A stretch of DNA of 64,000 nt, taken from assembly GCA_026075535.2 (NCBI GenBank), contig AP026540.1, forward strand, positions 12,896,001 to 12,960,000. Reading direction: 5' to 3'. The translations under genes and the position numbers were made by a program. Source of the stretch: Tricholoma matsutake. Lineage: Eukaryota; Basidiomycota; Agaricomycetes; Agaricales; Tricholomataceae. Positions within the stretch are counted from its first letter, which is position 1, and every line of letters starts with the position of its first letter. Below are positions 46,514 to 58,345 of the stretch, one piece after another. A model generated the notes under the pieces. It did no database searches. It was not told where the DNA came from and was given only the letters and a program-made list of their open reading frames with translations.

Positions 46514-47335
46514 GGTTAGGAGGACTTTGATGACAGTGATACCACAGACTCAGAGCCAGACCATGTAGATGAAGGCAGCTCTCTGCCAGAGCAGGATCAT
46601 GATACTGATCCTGAAGATGAGAGCAATGGCCAAAACACTGATGAGCTGCTCACCACCATTAGCCTTGGGATACTGACATGTTACAAGGAAGAGATTGATT
46701 CTTCACCCATCACTTTCCACATGTGTCTCTTGCCAAATGCTCAAATCCCCAGCCTCCAGATGAATATCATTTTGATGTGGTCCCACTTGATATATTCAGA
46801 GTTAGTTCATAATTATATACTAGTGCATAACAAGCTATAGCATTTCTTGGTGATCATACAACTACTATTACATGCAAATGTCATTTATGAAAATACAAGT
46901 TTTTGGACATTTCCACTGATGGACAGGAAATTATGAGCTGTCCATGTTTGGACAGCATACCTCAGGCTAGAACAAAGTCAAGGACCATTAGCATTTTTTT
47001 TGGACTGAGACAACTTGCCATACTCACCTTCTATGGTCATTGTCACTACTCCCATCCTAGGAGGATGGAACAGGTTCATGAGAGTCTCAGAACCAGCCTA
47101 AAACAAAAACTAATTAGGCAGTCAACAGAAACAAGAAACCCATAAGAAAGCATCAGACTGGGAAGCATTGCAACCAATCATGAGAAGAATCTCCCTTTTG
47201 GTTTGAAATCCACATGTCAGAAATACCTGCTGGGTTTCAAATGTTATGGTGGACTGGCTTTTAAAATGTAAGGTTCACACAGCAGATGTTGAAATTTGTG
47301 CTGCAATGCTGCTCACTTAAACATTATTTATGGTG
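46514..47335 (+). other. Acidic ORF fragments, unrecognised
   Basis: From 46515 the plus strand reads EDFDDSDTTDSEPDHVDEGS and onward for about 95 codons, and a second frame (46903-47145) begins MDISTDGQEIMSCPC. No domain is recognised. The composition suggests part of a transposon-encoded protein interrupted by the adjacent elements. Confidence 0.3.
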
Positions 47336-47343
47336 GCAGTAAC

Positions 47344-48362
47344 TAGAGAATACCAGGGGTATGCAAAACCACAGGGTAATGGTGAAGGGTATGTGAGGGT
47401 AGGGGGAAGGGTACAGGAGTTGTCACCCTTGACTTACCCCTACCCTTGGAAAGGGTATGCAGGGGTATGGCAGTGTATGATTGTGCCCTTTCAAAGTAAA
47501 AAGCTGCCATATTGTGAGATTTCAGCAATGGAGTTAATGATTTTGAGAACTGAAACTCAACATAACTAGATATCTCTTCAGAATAGTCCAGTCCAGTCCA
47601 GTTTTTTTACCCTCAAAGGGGTAGACTGAGACCGTAACTGGTCTAGGACCACCCCAGGCATTGGGGAACCAGACCATTACTTTGGTTAATAGACCAAAAA
47701 AGGACTGATTAAGACTAGGTTTTTGTCATGAAATTTGTTATACCTATATAACCATTGGTATCTCAGTTACCCAGACCATCAGACCAAGGTATAGGCAGAT
47801 GAACATTGTAATTCCCCAATGTTTGGTCCAAGTGTTAAGAGATTTCATCAAGATCTAACCTAGTTATGGGCAACACAAATGTACATTATCTGAAGTCACG
47901 CCTGGCTGCAATGTAGTTCAGAATTTGTTGCTACTTGTCAGGGATGTTAATTGAATCAAATCTACATGGTACAAATGTTATTTTCATGCCTTGGATGATG
48001 TCCAATTGCCCTCAGTATTTTTGTAGCACAGGTTATAAGCAGTACTATTAAAGTTACTCTAATCATGACAAAATAGTGGTATGAAAAGGTATTGGGTCAT
48101 ATCTTTCTCAGTTCTGAACCATTTTGGATGAACTAGGGAGTGGAATTGGAGAAAATATGTATGGAGGTCAGTCCTTTAACTGGCCATTAGTCCAGTCTCT
48201 TTCAGTCATGGTCACAGTCAAGAGTATTATGTCCCCCTTGTACCCTTCATACCCCTTACCCTCACCCCCAGAAACCCCTACCCTTGTGAAGGGGTAAGGG
48301 TTTTGGAGGGTAAGAGTAAGGGTAGAGAATTACTACCCCAGGGTTACCCCTGGTATTCTCTA
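47344..48362. mobile_element. Non-autonomous hAT element, 1,019 bp, perfect 8-bp target duplication
   Basis: The ends are TAGAGAATACCAGGGGTA and its inverse. GCAGTAAC flanks both sides (47336-47343 and 48363-48370). Subterminal zones are rich in AAGGGTA/TACCCTT repeats on both sides. A segment inside (about 47580-48210) carries GGTCCAGTC-type repeats of the other hAT-like family, probably a further remnant. No transposase. Confidence 0.85.
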
Positions 48363-48586
48363 GCAGTAACATTGGGTTATAAAGATGAGTCCTCATAACC
48401 TCAGACTTGTAACATTTGATTTCAGACTCTCCTGAAACTTACTGAAGTCTGCCAAAACTGAACACTTGAAATAAGCCTTCAAATCACTACTGTGAAGGAC
48501 CCATCACCCTACTGTTGGCTCAGAAATTATGTAGCAAGTGCTGTATCTGTGATTTATAGGCTATTACAAAACATTCAATGTTGCAT

Positions 48587-48976
48587 TAGGGTTGTTCACA
48601 GTTGCCATTTTTGGCCCATTCTTTAGTCATTATTAACTCATTTTGATCTCATCTTGATTTCATTTTTCTCAAAAATGAACTGAGAATAAAATAAAAAATG
48701 GATGAGAAAATGAACCATACCATCACTTTTACAAAAATGATCTGAAAAATGATCATTTTCCCCCATTCTGGCACTGTGCCTGACATCCAAAATGCATTTT
48801 TACTTCATTTTTCTAAAGTTTGCTTCCCAGGGTGTTCACAGTAAGCATTTTTCACATCATTTTTTATTTCATTTTCAGCTCCCTTTTTTGTTCCTCTGCC
48901 AAATACATGAAGATGAAAAATGAGTTTGAAAATGAGCTGAAAATGGCCCAAGAGTGGCTACCATGGACAGCCCTAT
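48587..48976. mobile_element. Possible MITE with TAGGG termini
   Basis: The left end TAGGGTTGTTCACAG and right end TGGACAGCCCTA are imperfect inverted matches, and ATTTTTGGCCCA/TGGCCC-AAGAG blocks follow inward. It is related to the MITE at 19428-19602. No target duplication found. Confidence 0.4.
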
Positions 48977-49197
48977 TATCAAAAGACACCCAATGACCTA
49001 ATGGCTTCCTTACAGAGTCAGAAAAACATATGTAAGTTGTACAACAATCCACTGAACTCTGCCCCTAGGTCTAAAAAGCCTTGTACTAGTGACTCCCAAA
49101 TGTATATGCCATATTGTTTTTTCAATTGCTTTATCAAGTCATATCCAGGTCATATACAAACTGCAGTGAGTCTGTGGCAGCTACCACACAGACTTCT

Positions 49198-50985
49198 TCA
49201 GAAGCTTGGTCGATGTCTACCCAATGGCCCAAACCATTCACCTTTCACCTATAGGAAAGGTCAGCCAAACCATGTTCACAAGAATGATTATGAATCACCA
49301 TGAATTTCCAGTATACAAAAGGAAATACATCCTTGTTAACCATGTAAGTCAGTAACATTGGTCAGTGGAAATAAGGCACACATACCTTTTTGAGGTGATA
49401 GAAAACTCTATAGGACAGGATACATCACCAACAAGAAAGTAAAGAGTTACAAGACATACCGATGACTCTTCGCTTGGTTGAAAAACTTCGCGAATGTCTC
49501 CTTCGGCACTAGATTGTATTTGAATTCGGCCAACATCAATTCGCCATAGCCAGTCAAAAGCTATTTGGTGTATATCAGCCTCTAATGTCCAGAACACCAA
49601 GGCAAGAGGGGCGGAACATGAACACTAACCGGGCAACTTGCATATCCATCGTAAGTTGCAGCACTGACTTTACCCGTATCCATAACCGAAAACAAATTTT
49701 CTGTCAGCACAGGGGCCTGCGTGGTGATAGCTGCTGCAGTTTTGGGTGTCGGAAGTGACGAACAATCTCCCAAGGCAAAAATGTTCCCGAAGTCGGGATT
49801 CACATGCCGAAGTGTGGACTGGTCAACTTCAACCCATCCAGCGTTATCAGAAATCGGAGATTGTTTCAAAAAGTCAAGGGGCCCCATCGGAGGAGCAACG
49901 TGCAACAATGTGTAGTCGACATTAACGCTGGAGCCGTCAGATTTCTTGAAAGTTGCCTTGTGATTGACAGAATCAATCGCGATGAGATTGTGCTGGAAGT
50001 GTCCGCCCACCCCACGCTGGATTCGAAGGGCGTTGAGCGCGTCCGAGTATTTCTTGACGCTGAACATCGTTGGCATGCCAGTGTAAAAATCAACTTTTAT
50101 ATTCTGGCCACGTTGCGTCCTTCGGTACCTATCCCAAGCCATCCACATGATTTTTTGAGGAGCTGTGATTAGCGTCACCAAAGCCTGAGAGAGTACGATA
50201 CAATGATACGACTTTACCACCAGGGCATTTTATGATTCCAGCAGGTTGCGTGAAGATCGCGTTACCGGCACGAAGTGCTTCTACATCATTCCAAACTTTG
50301 TCGCAGGTTTCAAATGAATATATCGATGATACCCCCGAAGTCGGATCTGCAAGGGCATTTGAGAGACCTGGGATAGCGTTCCAGTTGATCTGAAGTCCTG
50401 CAGCAACAACGAGCATGTCATACGACAAGTGCCGGCCAGAATCAGTTATGACTGTGGATGATGCTGGCGAAAAAGACGTGACATTTTCCGAGATGTGTGC
50501 AATGTGTTTCGGTACCAGAGACGCAAGTGGACGGCGAAATTCACTTTTAGGCGATAGTCCTGCGCCCACCAGAGTCCTATAAAGCGTATTATATCACAGC
50601 TGCAGAAGTTGCGACGTGGGATTCACCATCCAGGCTAGCACCAGGACAGGATTGAGTTGTTATTAGATTAATATTCGGACAAGGGCGTACTTGATAGTAG
50701 TGGTACTTTGCGTTATCAACAACTGCTACATCACCCTCGTTCAGTTGCTTTCCGGCTGCCTTGAAGCGGTCGTAAATTTGGTGTGCAACAGACAAGCCAC
50801 CACTGCCTGGCAAGGCGGGACATCATGGAGAGAAACCTCTGTCCAGAACGGTTGAACGTACCACCACCAACTACCAATACTTTGAATTTCGCCATGTCTG
50901 TTGCAGGAGTGCTCAATGAGCGAAAAGATGACAATGAGCTTGCCAATTTGATGCTAGAAACAGCGTTGCGAGAGAATACTATCAT
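49198..50985 (-). CDS. hmt2: Sulfide:quinone oxidoreductase, mitochondrial
   Basis: This flavoprotein oxidises hydrogen sulfide at the mitochondrial inner membrane and passes electrons to ubiquinone. Exons, all joined by GT-AG introns of 50-69 nt: 50985-50862, 50806-50691, 50634-50627, 50576-50218, 50162-49630, 49560-49460, 49407-49386, 49331-49299, 49248-49198. They total 1,347 nt (448 residues), the usual family length. The first 30 residues (MIVFSRNAVSSIKLASS) form an Arg/Ser-rich targeting peptide; the FAD-binding VLVVGGGSGG follows at about 36-45. The redox cysteines fit residues 200 (KCPGAPQK) and 379 (YASCP), and GDCSSLPTPKTAAA is the conserved FAD motif. The C-terminus ends GPLGRHRPSF. 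Exon 3 is only 8 nt, supplying Pro-Gly-Trp of YYQPGWTLVG. No frame damage. Confidence 0.93.
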
Positions 50986-53074
50986 CCCAGACTTCGAACT
51001 TGGTATTAGATCAGAAACTCATTGCTCAAGAGGTCGGACCAACTCAGTCGTGTGAGGCGGAATTCGAATCAAGCAGCCCACCTAGCTCCGCTCGTGTATA
51101 TCGATTGACGCGTGGTCTAGGTGGAAATTCACAGCCTGCGTGGGGCCATTCACACTGTTGCTTACTTTGTGTGCCCCAGTTCACACATTTTCTCCGGCGT
51201 TGACGGTTTTTCCTGCTTCGGCCACCCACCCTTGACCTACCGTTTTGTCAACGGCCACTCCCATGCCGCTTCGAACTTCAAATCGTCCTCGACTGCCAGT
51301 GGCCACACACCTTCGAAGTTGCCGACAGACTTCAGCCAACCATCTTGTCTTCCTTGCTTTCGTACTACCTGGCTGACGATGGCCTGACGATCGAAATGAA
51401 TGTGCTTCAACCTTCGACGATCGATCCCTTCTATGGTCATGAGACTATCTCTCGGTTGCTTTAATTCCTTGCGGTGATCTACCTGTCCTTCGAGCTAGCT
51501 TTCTCCTGCTGTTGTTAATGCTCCATTCGAGTACAAGGGGACCCATGCAACAAAACCTTTATAAACAGAACACCCGCGTCCAGACTTACATGTATGGTAG
51601 GTGAGCTCTAATGGCGTGTCCACGGTGCAGATCTCAACATGCATATACCGTCTCCATATATCTCCCTTGGCTGTGTCTTTCGACCTAAGAATTTCGTCCT
51701 TATCTCCACATGCTTCACTGGGTACTACGATAGAAAGTCTCTACATAGGGAAGTGAGGTTGATCTAACACAATGGGTGTCAATGATAAGCATACCATATT
51801 GTTTCTTCCGATGATCTAAGTTTGAACAGTGGGGAAATCTCGAAGATTGTCTGCCAATGGCAGGGATGTAGGTCTAGAAGGAACGGCGCCCTGTTAAGAT
51901 GTGAACTGGGCCTCTTCCAGACAACGAAGAGAACGCTAGTTCTCAGTATTGAGAACTCGGTCTTATACAACCTTATTTTCAAAACCGGTTGGCATCTATT
52001 CGTGCGGGTTTAGCCGGTCGGGTTATGAATATTGTGATTGCACTGCTTCGCTCATCGATTTTCCCGGTAATAACCGGATTGCCGGATCCAAGGCAGGGAC
52101 AGAAATTTTTCATATGCCGTCGGTTTTTTTCCCCAGCAACTGGATACCCCCCACTTTCTTCCTAATGCAGTATGTTTTAGTCATGTGTTATCTTTTCTTA
52201 GAGATTGTGTGGAATAAAATCAAGCTGTATTGTACCGTCCAGAGGTTTATAGGTACACATAATGACAACGGATACTAGTACAGTGTAGTCAGACACAGCA
52301 ACACTTAGTCGTGTTCTTATGATGGATGGGGTAGGCAGTGTTTTTGGGAGCATGGCTCACCACCTTGAGAGTGACAGGAGTTTCAGTGGCGCTGGTTGAT
52401 GTGGCAGCATTGGTGGTAGTGGGAGTTGGGGTGTACAACAAGGGTCTGGGGAACGAGATGGGGGGGACTGGCACACCATTCAGTAAAATACCTATGTGTA
52501 TACCATTCAAGCCAATGGGTGAAAAACCATGGACAATATATGGCTAGCGGATTGGGCCCACAGTGTGAGGATATTGTGTGGCTCACATCTCGACCAGTAG
52601 GTATGGGCCCACCAACTCATCATGGTTACTCGCTCCATAGGATCTGGTGCTGAATCAGACTATTAATAACCTCAGCGGCTTGCACATACATTCTGCAGCA
52701 CTGTCTCAATAAATTTACAGTAATATTTGAGTGACACCTGCACTATGTAGTACTATAATCAATGAACAAAGTGAAGATAAAATGTACAACCTCTATAATT
52801 GGCACCAATCAACTGTAATTTCAATAGGCCCAAGTGCCAAATGCAATCACAATTGCCTGTAAGCCTGGCACCCCAGAAAGACAACCTGACATGCTTGGAT
52901 TTCATTATGCTAATTTGGTTTTATGTGTTAGGATATTCATCACTTGATATGCCAGTGCTGTTCTTTATCATCATGGTGCCACTTTTTCACTAGCCCCACA
53001 TTTTACCAGCACCACTTTTTCTTGTTTTGTTCACCGGCACCATGTGTGCCATTATTTCAATGTTGGCACTTTCA
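50986..53074. other. Intergenic region, no gene recognised
   Basis: The SQOR promoter side (50986-51700) has host-like composition. From about 52300 repeat-like AT- and GT-rich DNA begins. Open frames on both strands are short and lack domains. Confidence 0.35.
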
Positions 53075-53381
53075 TAGTGAATGACACAGGTAACCCCTGG
53101 GTACCTTCAGGCGTACCCGTACCCTTACCCACCATACCTGTACCTGCCATACCCATGGATTTTTTACAAAAAATATGCCAGGAAAATTCCAAAATGGTTG
53201 GGAAATGAAGGAGACACCTCAATAGCATTACATTGAGTTGATCTCATTCATTTCCTGACCATTTTGGACAATCAAAAATTTTAATTAATTTTCGCAGGTA
53301 CAGGAATCTGTACCCATATCCATACCTGTGCTTACCCGCAGTGTTTACCTGCACGGGTTTGTGTACCCATGTCATTCACTA
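53075..53381. mobile_element. 307-bp hAT-type MITE, perfect 8-bp target duplication
   Basis: Terminal inverted repeats TAGTGAATGACA / TGTCATTCACTA are exact. The octamer CACTTTCA is present at 53067-53074 and 53382-53389. The interior has GTACCTG/CAGGTAC-type repeats, which also occur at 30090-30500 and 24640-24800. Confidence 0.9.
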
Positions 53382-53389
53382 CACTTTCA

Positions 53390-54060
53390 TACCTCGACAC
53401 TCATGATTATGTTACAGTCTCATTCCTGATATAACTGACTAAGTACCAAGCATAGGTTGGACCTTACTTAGTTAGGGGGCAGATTACAGGGATTAGTTGT
53501 AGCCTTCCAGTTCTGGAGAATACACCATGGTTCTGTCAACTTGTGTGATCATGACCATTGACACAAGGTTTTCATTGCCCTCCTTCCACCCAACTATATC
53601 TATCTCTCCACCACTTGTCCTTCCCACTCCCAGTGATTAATGGCAGTGGTGCAGATGTGCTACATCAATACAGTGATGATTTGATTGGCATTATCTAATT
53701 GTATCCACAGCAACCATTTTCATTACCAAGGGCTTGGATGCTTCCAGACAATCTAAGTGCTGAAGTGGTTTCCAGCCCTGGGTCTATGATTGATTGGTAA
53801 ATGGAGCAATTATATGGGCCAACACTAGACATGAGCTGGGCCATGGGCCCACACAAACCATTTGCAGCTTAGCAAACTCCCTAGACTTACCAGTGCCATA
53901 CTAACATATCCAGTAACTGACACATCACTTACCAGTGCTGGTAAATACATGGGCACTGTAACACAATGCACACCAGACACACACCGAATCATATGGGCCA
54001 ACACTGGACATCAGCTGGAACATGGGCCCACATGGATATTACAGACTGAGTGAGTAGTCC
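53390..54060. other. No gene recognised
   Basis: Short repeats only: GGGCCAACACTGGACATGAGCT-like phrases occur twice (53816-53860 and 53994-54035). Confidence 0.35.
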
Positions 54061-54066
54061 ATATGG

Positions 54067-54410
54067 GAGCACATTACACTCCCCCACCTATTCCTAGTCC
54101 AATCTGATTGAAGTCCAAGTTGTCCAACTCAAAGTCCTAGGAATCTGATCAGACTGAACTTGGACTGAACTTGGACTGAACTCAGACCAGCAGATGAGAA
54201 ATATGGCTGCACTCCTGTCATTTGGTCCAAGTCCAGTCCAAGTCCAGTCTGAGTCCAGTCTGAGTCTAGTCTGAGTTGGACAACTCGGAATCTCGGAATT
54301 AGTAGGAACTCCATTAGACTAGGAAATTGCTTGGACAAATCACACTACTAGGAATACACTCAGACTACACTTGGACTACACTTGGACTACTTACTAGAAT
54401 ATAATTAAAA
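54067..54410. repeat. KDZ-type terminal fragment with AGTCCAAGT repeats
   Basis: TTACACTCCCCCACC matches the terminus of the KDZ element at 38876. Dense TTGGACTGAACT / AGTCCAGTCTGAG repeats, partly inverted (54110-54310), follow. No coding sequence. Confidence 0.5.
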
Positions 54411-54426
54411 ACAATTACATGCAATT

Positions 54427-54620
54427 AGTGTTTGAAGGTCCAGTTCATTGAACCAGAAAAAAACTGAAACTGAACCAGACTGAACTGTGGTCCAGTTTGT
54501 TTTGTGGTTGCAGTTGCCTTAGTTTTTGTACATGGTCAGTTGTGGTTTCACAAATTGTATATTTATTTTGAACCAACAAAAGTCAGTTCAAACTGGTTGT
54601 AACCAGTCTACATATATACT
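54427..54620. mobile_element. hAT-like left-end fragment
   Basis: TAGTGTTTGAAGGTCCAGTT matches the termini of the elements at 23452 and 45729. No partner end was found downstream. Confidence 0.45.
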
Positions 54621-54656
54621 AATTAATAAACTTGAAAAGGGGGATATGCCCAAGGA

Positions 54657-54980
54657 ATGATTAACAAAAGTGAGGGTTTATATACCTTGGGGCTGTGCAC
54701 AGACCACTTGGTCATGTTTGTGCACCCAAACAAAAAAAGTGGTGCCACTTGTTCACCATTCCCACAGCTGCCAAACCATCAACCCAGGCTGCATACATCA
54801 ACATCAACCACCACTCCCACCCTTGACACTGCTGCCACTGCTCTGCCTCCTTCCACCACCACCACTTTGTCAATGCCTGCTGCTACTCCCACATCCCCCA
54901 TGTTGGACAACACTGCCAAATGCCACAAACAAACTGCATTAGGCCCAAATGACATCCGTCATTATTTTGGCCCCAAGTAA
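54657..54980 (+). pseudogene. Ser/Thr/Pro-rich transposon ORF fragment
   Basis: A 107-codon frame, Thr/Pro-rich, ending ALGPNDIRHYFGPK. The final basic/aromatic block looks conserved, but I cannot name the family. A GTAATG donor-like site follows the end, so this could be a first exon. Confidence 0.3.
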
Positions 54981-55614
54981 TGTTTCTTTAGTGTTTTTTT
55001 TTGAACTAACTAATCTTTTCTTTTCGTTTTTTAGGTTCTAACTTTGTTGTAACCATGAGCCAGCACCAATGCAGCACCCACATGCCCACCCATGCCACTG
55101 CTGTGAGCCCCTGCTCACAGGGTGGTATGGGTCTCATTCTGGATGACACCACTGCAGAACTGACACACCACCCACACCTCCACCATGAGTAACTGCTCGT
55201 GGGGTGGATGAGGGTGGTGACCACAGACAAATTACTGACAAATTACCAACATGACAGATGTGAATGCCAATGCTGGATGAGGACACCAATGCCAACACCA
55301 ATGCCAGACAAGGACACCAACACCAACACCAACACCAGACAAGGACACCAACACCATGACAATGATGCCCCCTCTTGCATTCACTCCTGCAGTGGGTGCA
55401 TATTTTTTCTTGTCCTCAGCCCCTCATCCAACTTTGTAGTACTTTTTTATTTTATATACAATACAAGTACTCAAAGTATAGACTATACACTACAAGAATA
55501 ACATGTGATAATGAGGGTGGATGTAGAGGAGGATTGCTGATGTAAGAGACACTCTTACATTTATTGTAACTATGTACAATCAAATACTTGAGCCCTATGC
55601 ACAGAAGATGGTAC

Positions 55615-55929
55615 TTAGAGTTTACAACATGACTGATGGGCTGAGATGCTTGTATGTATGAGTGATGGCAAAGCAACTTTGGCTGGAATAGGAGTCATGT
55701 GCAGCAGAAAAAAGTTTTGTATAGAACTCTGGAGCTTCTCAACTGTCTTTGCATCACTCAGCTTCTTCTTATTAGCCTTGCATTTTTTCTTGCTCCCTCT
55801 GTGGTGTGCCAAGTTGGCCATACCAACTGACCCAAGCTTGACAATCCAGGCATGTAACACTATTGTTTGTGTCCATGGTAAGCTAATGCTGGTATTAGGA
55901 ACTGAGGTCAAGCAAGGATGATGTATCAT
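55615..55929 (-). pseudogene. Transposon zinc-finger-like ORF fragment
   Basis: The frame contains VKLGSVGMANLAHHRGSKKK followed by a Lys-rich helix and SSIQNFFL. The pattern GSxGxANLxxHRGSKxC is known to me from basidiomycete transposon proteins, as a degenerate zinc-finger module. The cysteines expected before and after it are only partly present. No start or splice partner is seen. Confidence 0.4.
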
Positions 55930-56322
55930 ACCATGCTGCCTGATTCTTGACTCATACTTTTGTAGTGATTGTAGAAGAGGGATGCAATGGGGAGGTTACC
56001 AGGTGGCTCCAGCCAACAGGGAATTTGCAAAATCACTCAACATCACATTGCTCAATATGTAATTTACAATAATAATTAAGGGGTTTGGAGACCTTAATTT
56101 AAGCTATCCATGTTCACAGAGTGTTTAGACACTGAAAGACCAACATCCAATCATATAAAAAATAGACCTCCAAGAAAATTTCAAGGACCTCTTCAAGGGG
56201 GGGACTAACCAACCATCAGATATTCATCACGTGATCCCCCCTTGATTACAATACATGATGCATCACTCTGGTAGCTACTGGTGAATACAACTTGATTTTT
56301 GTCCAGGGCGGATGGTGAACCA

Positions 56323-56504
56323 TGTTGGGATACAGGCAAGCCATGCACAGTCTGAGTACATAATTCTATAATTAGTGCATGCTATATATAGATCATAGTA
56401 CACATCAATACTGCAATAGGAGTATACGAGACATCTAACTCTTGCTTTGACTCTAACCACATGTAATAAGTCCCCCCTTCCTTGAGTAATTATAAATCCC
56501 AATA
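56323..56504 (+). repeat. Ty1/copia 5' LTR
   Basis: TGTTGGGATACAGG to AATCCCAATA; followed by the leader GGTTATGGGCCCTGGCCC and the gag ATG at 56568, as in the copy at 22280. Confidence 0.7.
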
Positions 56505-56973
56505 GGTTATGGGCCCTGGCCCTATCTAGCTTAATGAGTTAATTATCTGGACCTACCATGTCACAACACTCAGATGGAGAAACTCCTGAACAACCAGTAC
56601 CATGCATACACTTTGTAGCCCCTAAATGAAGCACTAGAACATATCCTTTAGGTTTGAGAGCCAGGGAACCAGGAAACATGACTGATGCTCCACGTGATAC
56701 ACATGCTGTGGTGATGAACCCACCGCAGAACCCCACAACATTATTACAGGAGATGTAGAAAGATCCAATAATCCTGTAGGCACACATAACTGGGACAAGA
56801 ATGACACTTGGGCCCAACAGGTTATAATTCAGAACATAACCTCCACACAGATGAACCATGTAGGCTCAAAGAATACTGCAAACGATATGTACCATGTGCT
56901 TTTGGCAACTCATGAAAATATGGTGCATCAGACAGTCACATTTATATTAACTCAATTATACAAAACCAAGGTA

Positions 56974-58345
56974 AGATAGGCGACAGCCATTTCCAGCACC
57001 CATTATGTAAGCAAAAACATCATCGTCTGGCAGCATCCTCTACCCTCACCACATTACATATCTGACAATTCTGGATGCAGAGATAGACAGATAGGATGTC
57101 AATGTACCACTCTCTGCAATTATAATATAATATTTTGGCCTAGTTGTTGAGTAGTAGTGGCCACAAATTTTTAAATTTTATTCTGGGTTTAAATGCTTTC
57201 TAGACCTTTTTGGACAAAGTTCTGATGCTTTTGAATATTTGACATGGAACATTTGGCCAGGTCACGTGACCATGCATGTGATATTGCCATACATAAGATA
57301 GGCAACATCTAGATCCAGCACCCTTATGTAAGCTGCTTAGTAAGTGCCAAGCCTGGCTAAATGTGAGATTAAAAAAATTTATCACAACTTTTGAGAAGCA
57401 AAGAGTGGCTTTCTAAATGCTGAGAGGTATATGTGGTATATAAAATCCAGTTCTCTGCCCTGGATGCTTGTCAGGGGCCATCATAGCAGTGTTTGCTGTT
57501 GTTCTATGTGCTTGGTGGGTGTGATTAGCCTTAGCATCATCATTTCTAAATTTTAATCCTCCTTAGAGCTGAAGTATCTATACAAGTAGAGTGTTTACAT
57601 CCACATAAAAGGTCCCTCAGATTAAATATGTGGTCATATCAGCCTCATCTACCCTACTTATGTATGGCAATACCATGTGCATGGTCACATGACCTGGCCA
57701 AATGTTCCATGTCAAATATTCAAAAGCATCAGAACTTTGTCCAGAAAGGTCTAGAAAGCATTTAAACCCAGAATAAAATTTAAAAATTTGTGGCCACTAC
57801 TACTCAACAACTAGGCCAAAATATTATATTATAATTGCAGAGAGTGGTACATTGACATCCTATCTGTCTATCTCTGCATCCAGAATTGTCAGATATGTAA
57901 TGTGGTGAGGGTAGAGGATGCTGCCAGACGACGATGTTTTTGCTTACATAATGGGTGCTGGAAATGGCTGTTGCCTATCTTAAGTAGGGTAGACGAGGCT
58001 GATATGACCACATATTTAATCTGAGGGACCTTTTATGTGGATGTAAACACTCTACTTGTATAGATACTTCAGCTCTAAGGAGGATTAAAATTTAGAAATG
58101 ATGATGCTAAGGCTAATCACACCCACCAAGCACATAGAACAACAGCAAACACTGCTATGATGGCCCCTGACAAGCATCCAGGGCAGAGAACTGGATTTTA
58201 TATACCACATATACCTCTCAGCATTTAGAAAGCCACTCTTTGCTTCTCAAAAGTTGCGATAAATTTTTTTAATCTCACATTTAGCCAGGCTTGGCACTTA
58301 CTAAGCAGCTTACATAAGGGTGCTGGATCTAGATGTCGCCTATCT
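56974..58345. mobile_element. Outer 685-bp MITE (parts 56974-57293 and 57983-58345) with TA target site
   Basis: The ends are AGATAGGCGACA and its inverse, flanked by TA on each side (56972-56973 and 58346-58347). Removal with one TA restores the copia gag frame. TA duplication is typical of Tc1/mariner-type elements. It is split at its central TA (57294-57295) by a second copy of itself. Confidence 0.9.
57296..57980. mobile_element. Inner 685-bp MITE, inverted copy of the outer one
   Basis: The ends are AGATAGGCAACA and TGTTGCCTATCT, flanked by TA (57294-57295 and 57981-57982). Its two parts (57296-57658 and 57661-57980) are the inverse of the right and left parts of the outer copy. Both copies are 685 bp. 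Confidence 0.9.

Noticed and set aside
49721..51055. Plus-strand ORFs opposite the SQOR gene
   Set aside because: They are antisense to well-conserved SQOR exons and lack domains.
56974..58345. One element with interleaved inverted repeats, or an inversion product
   Set aside because: TA flanks at every junction and equal 685-bp lengths fit simple self-insertion better.
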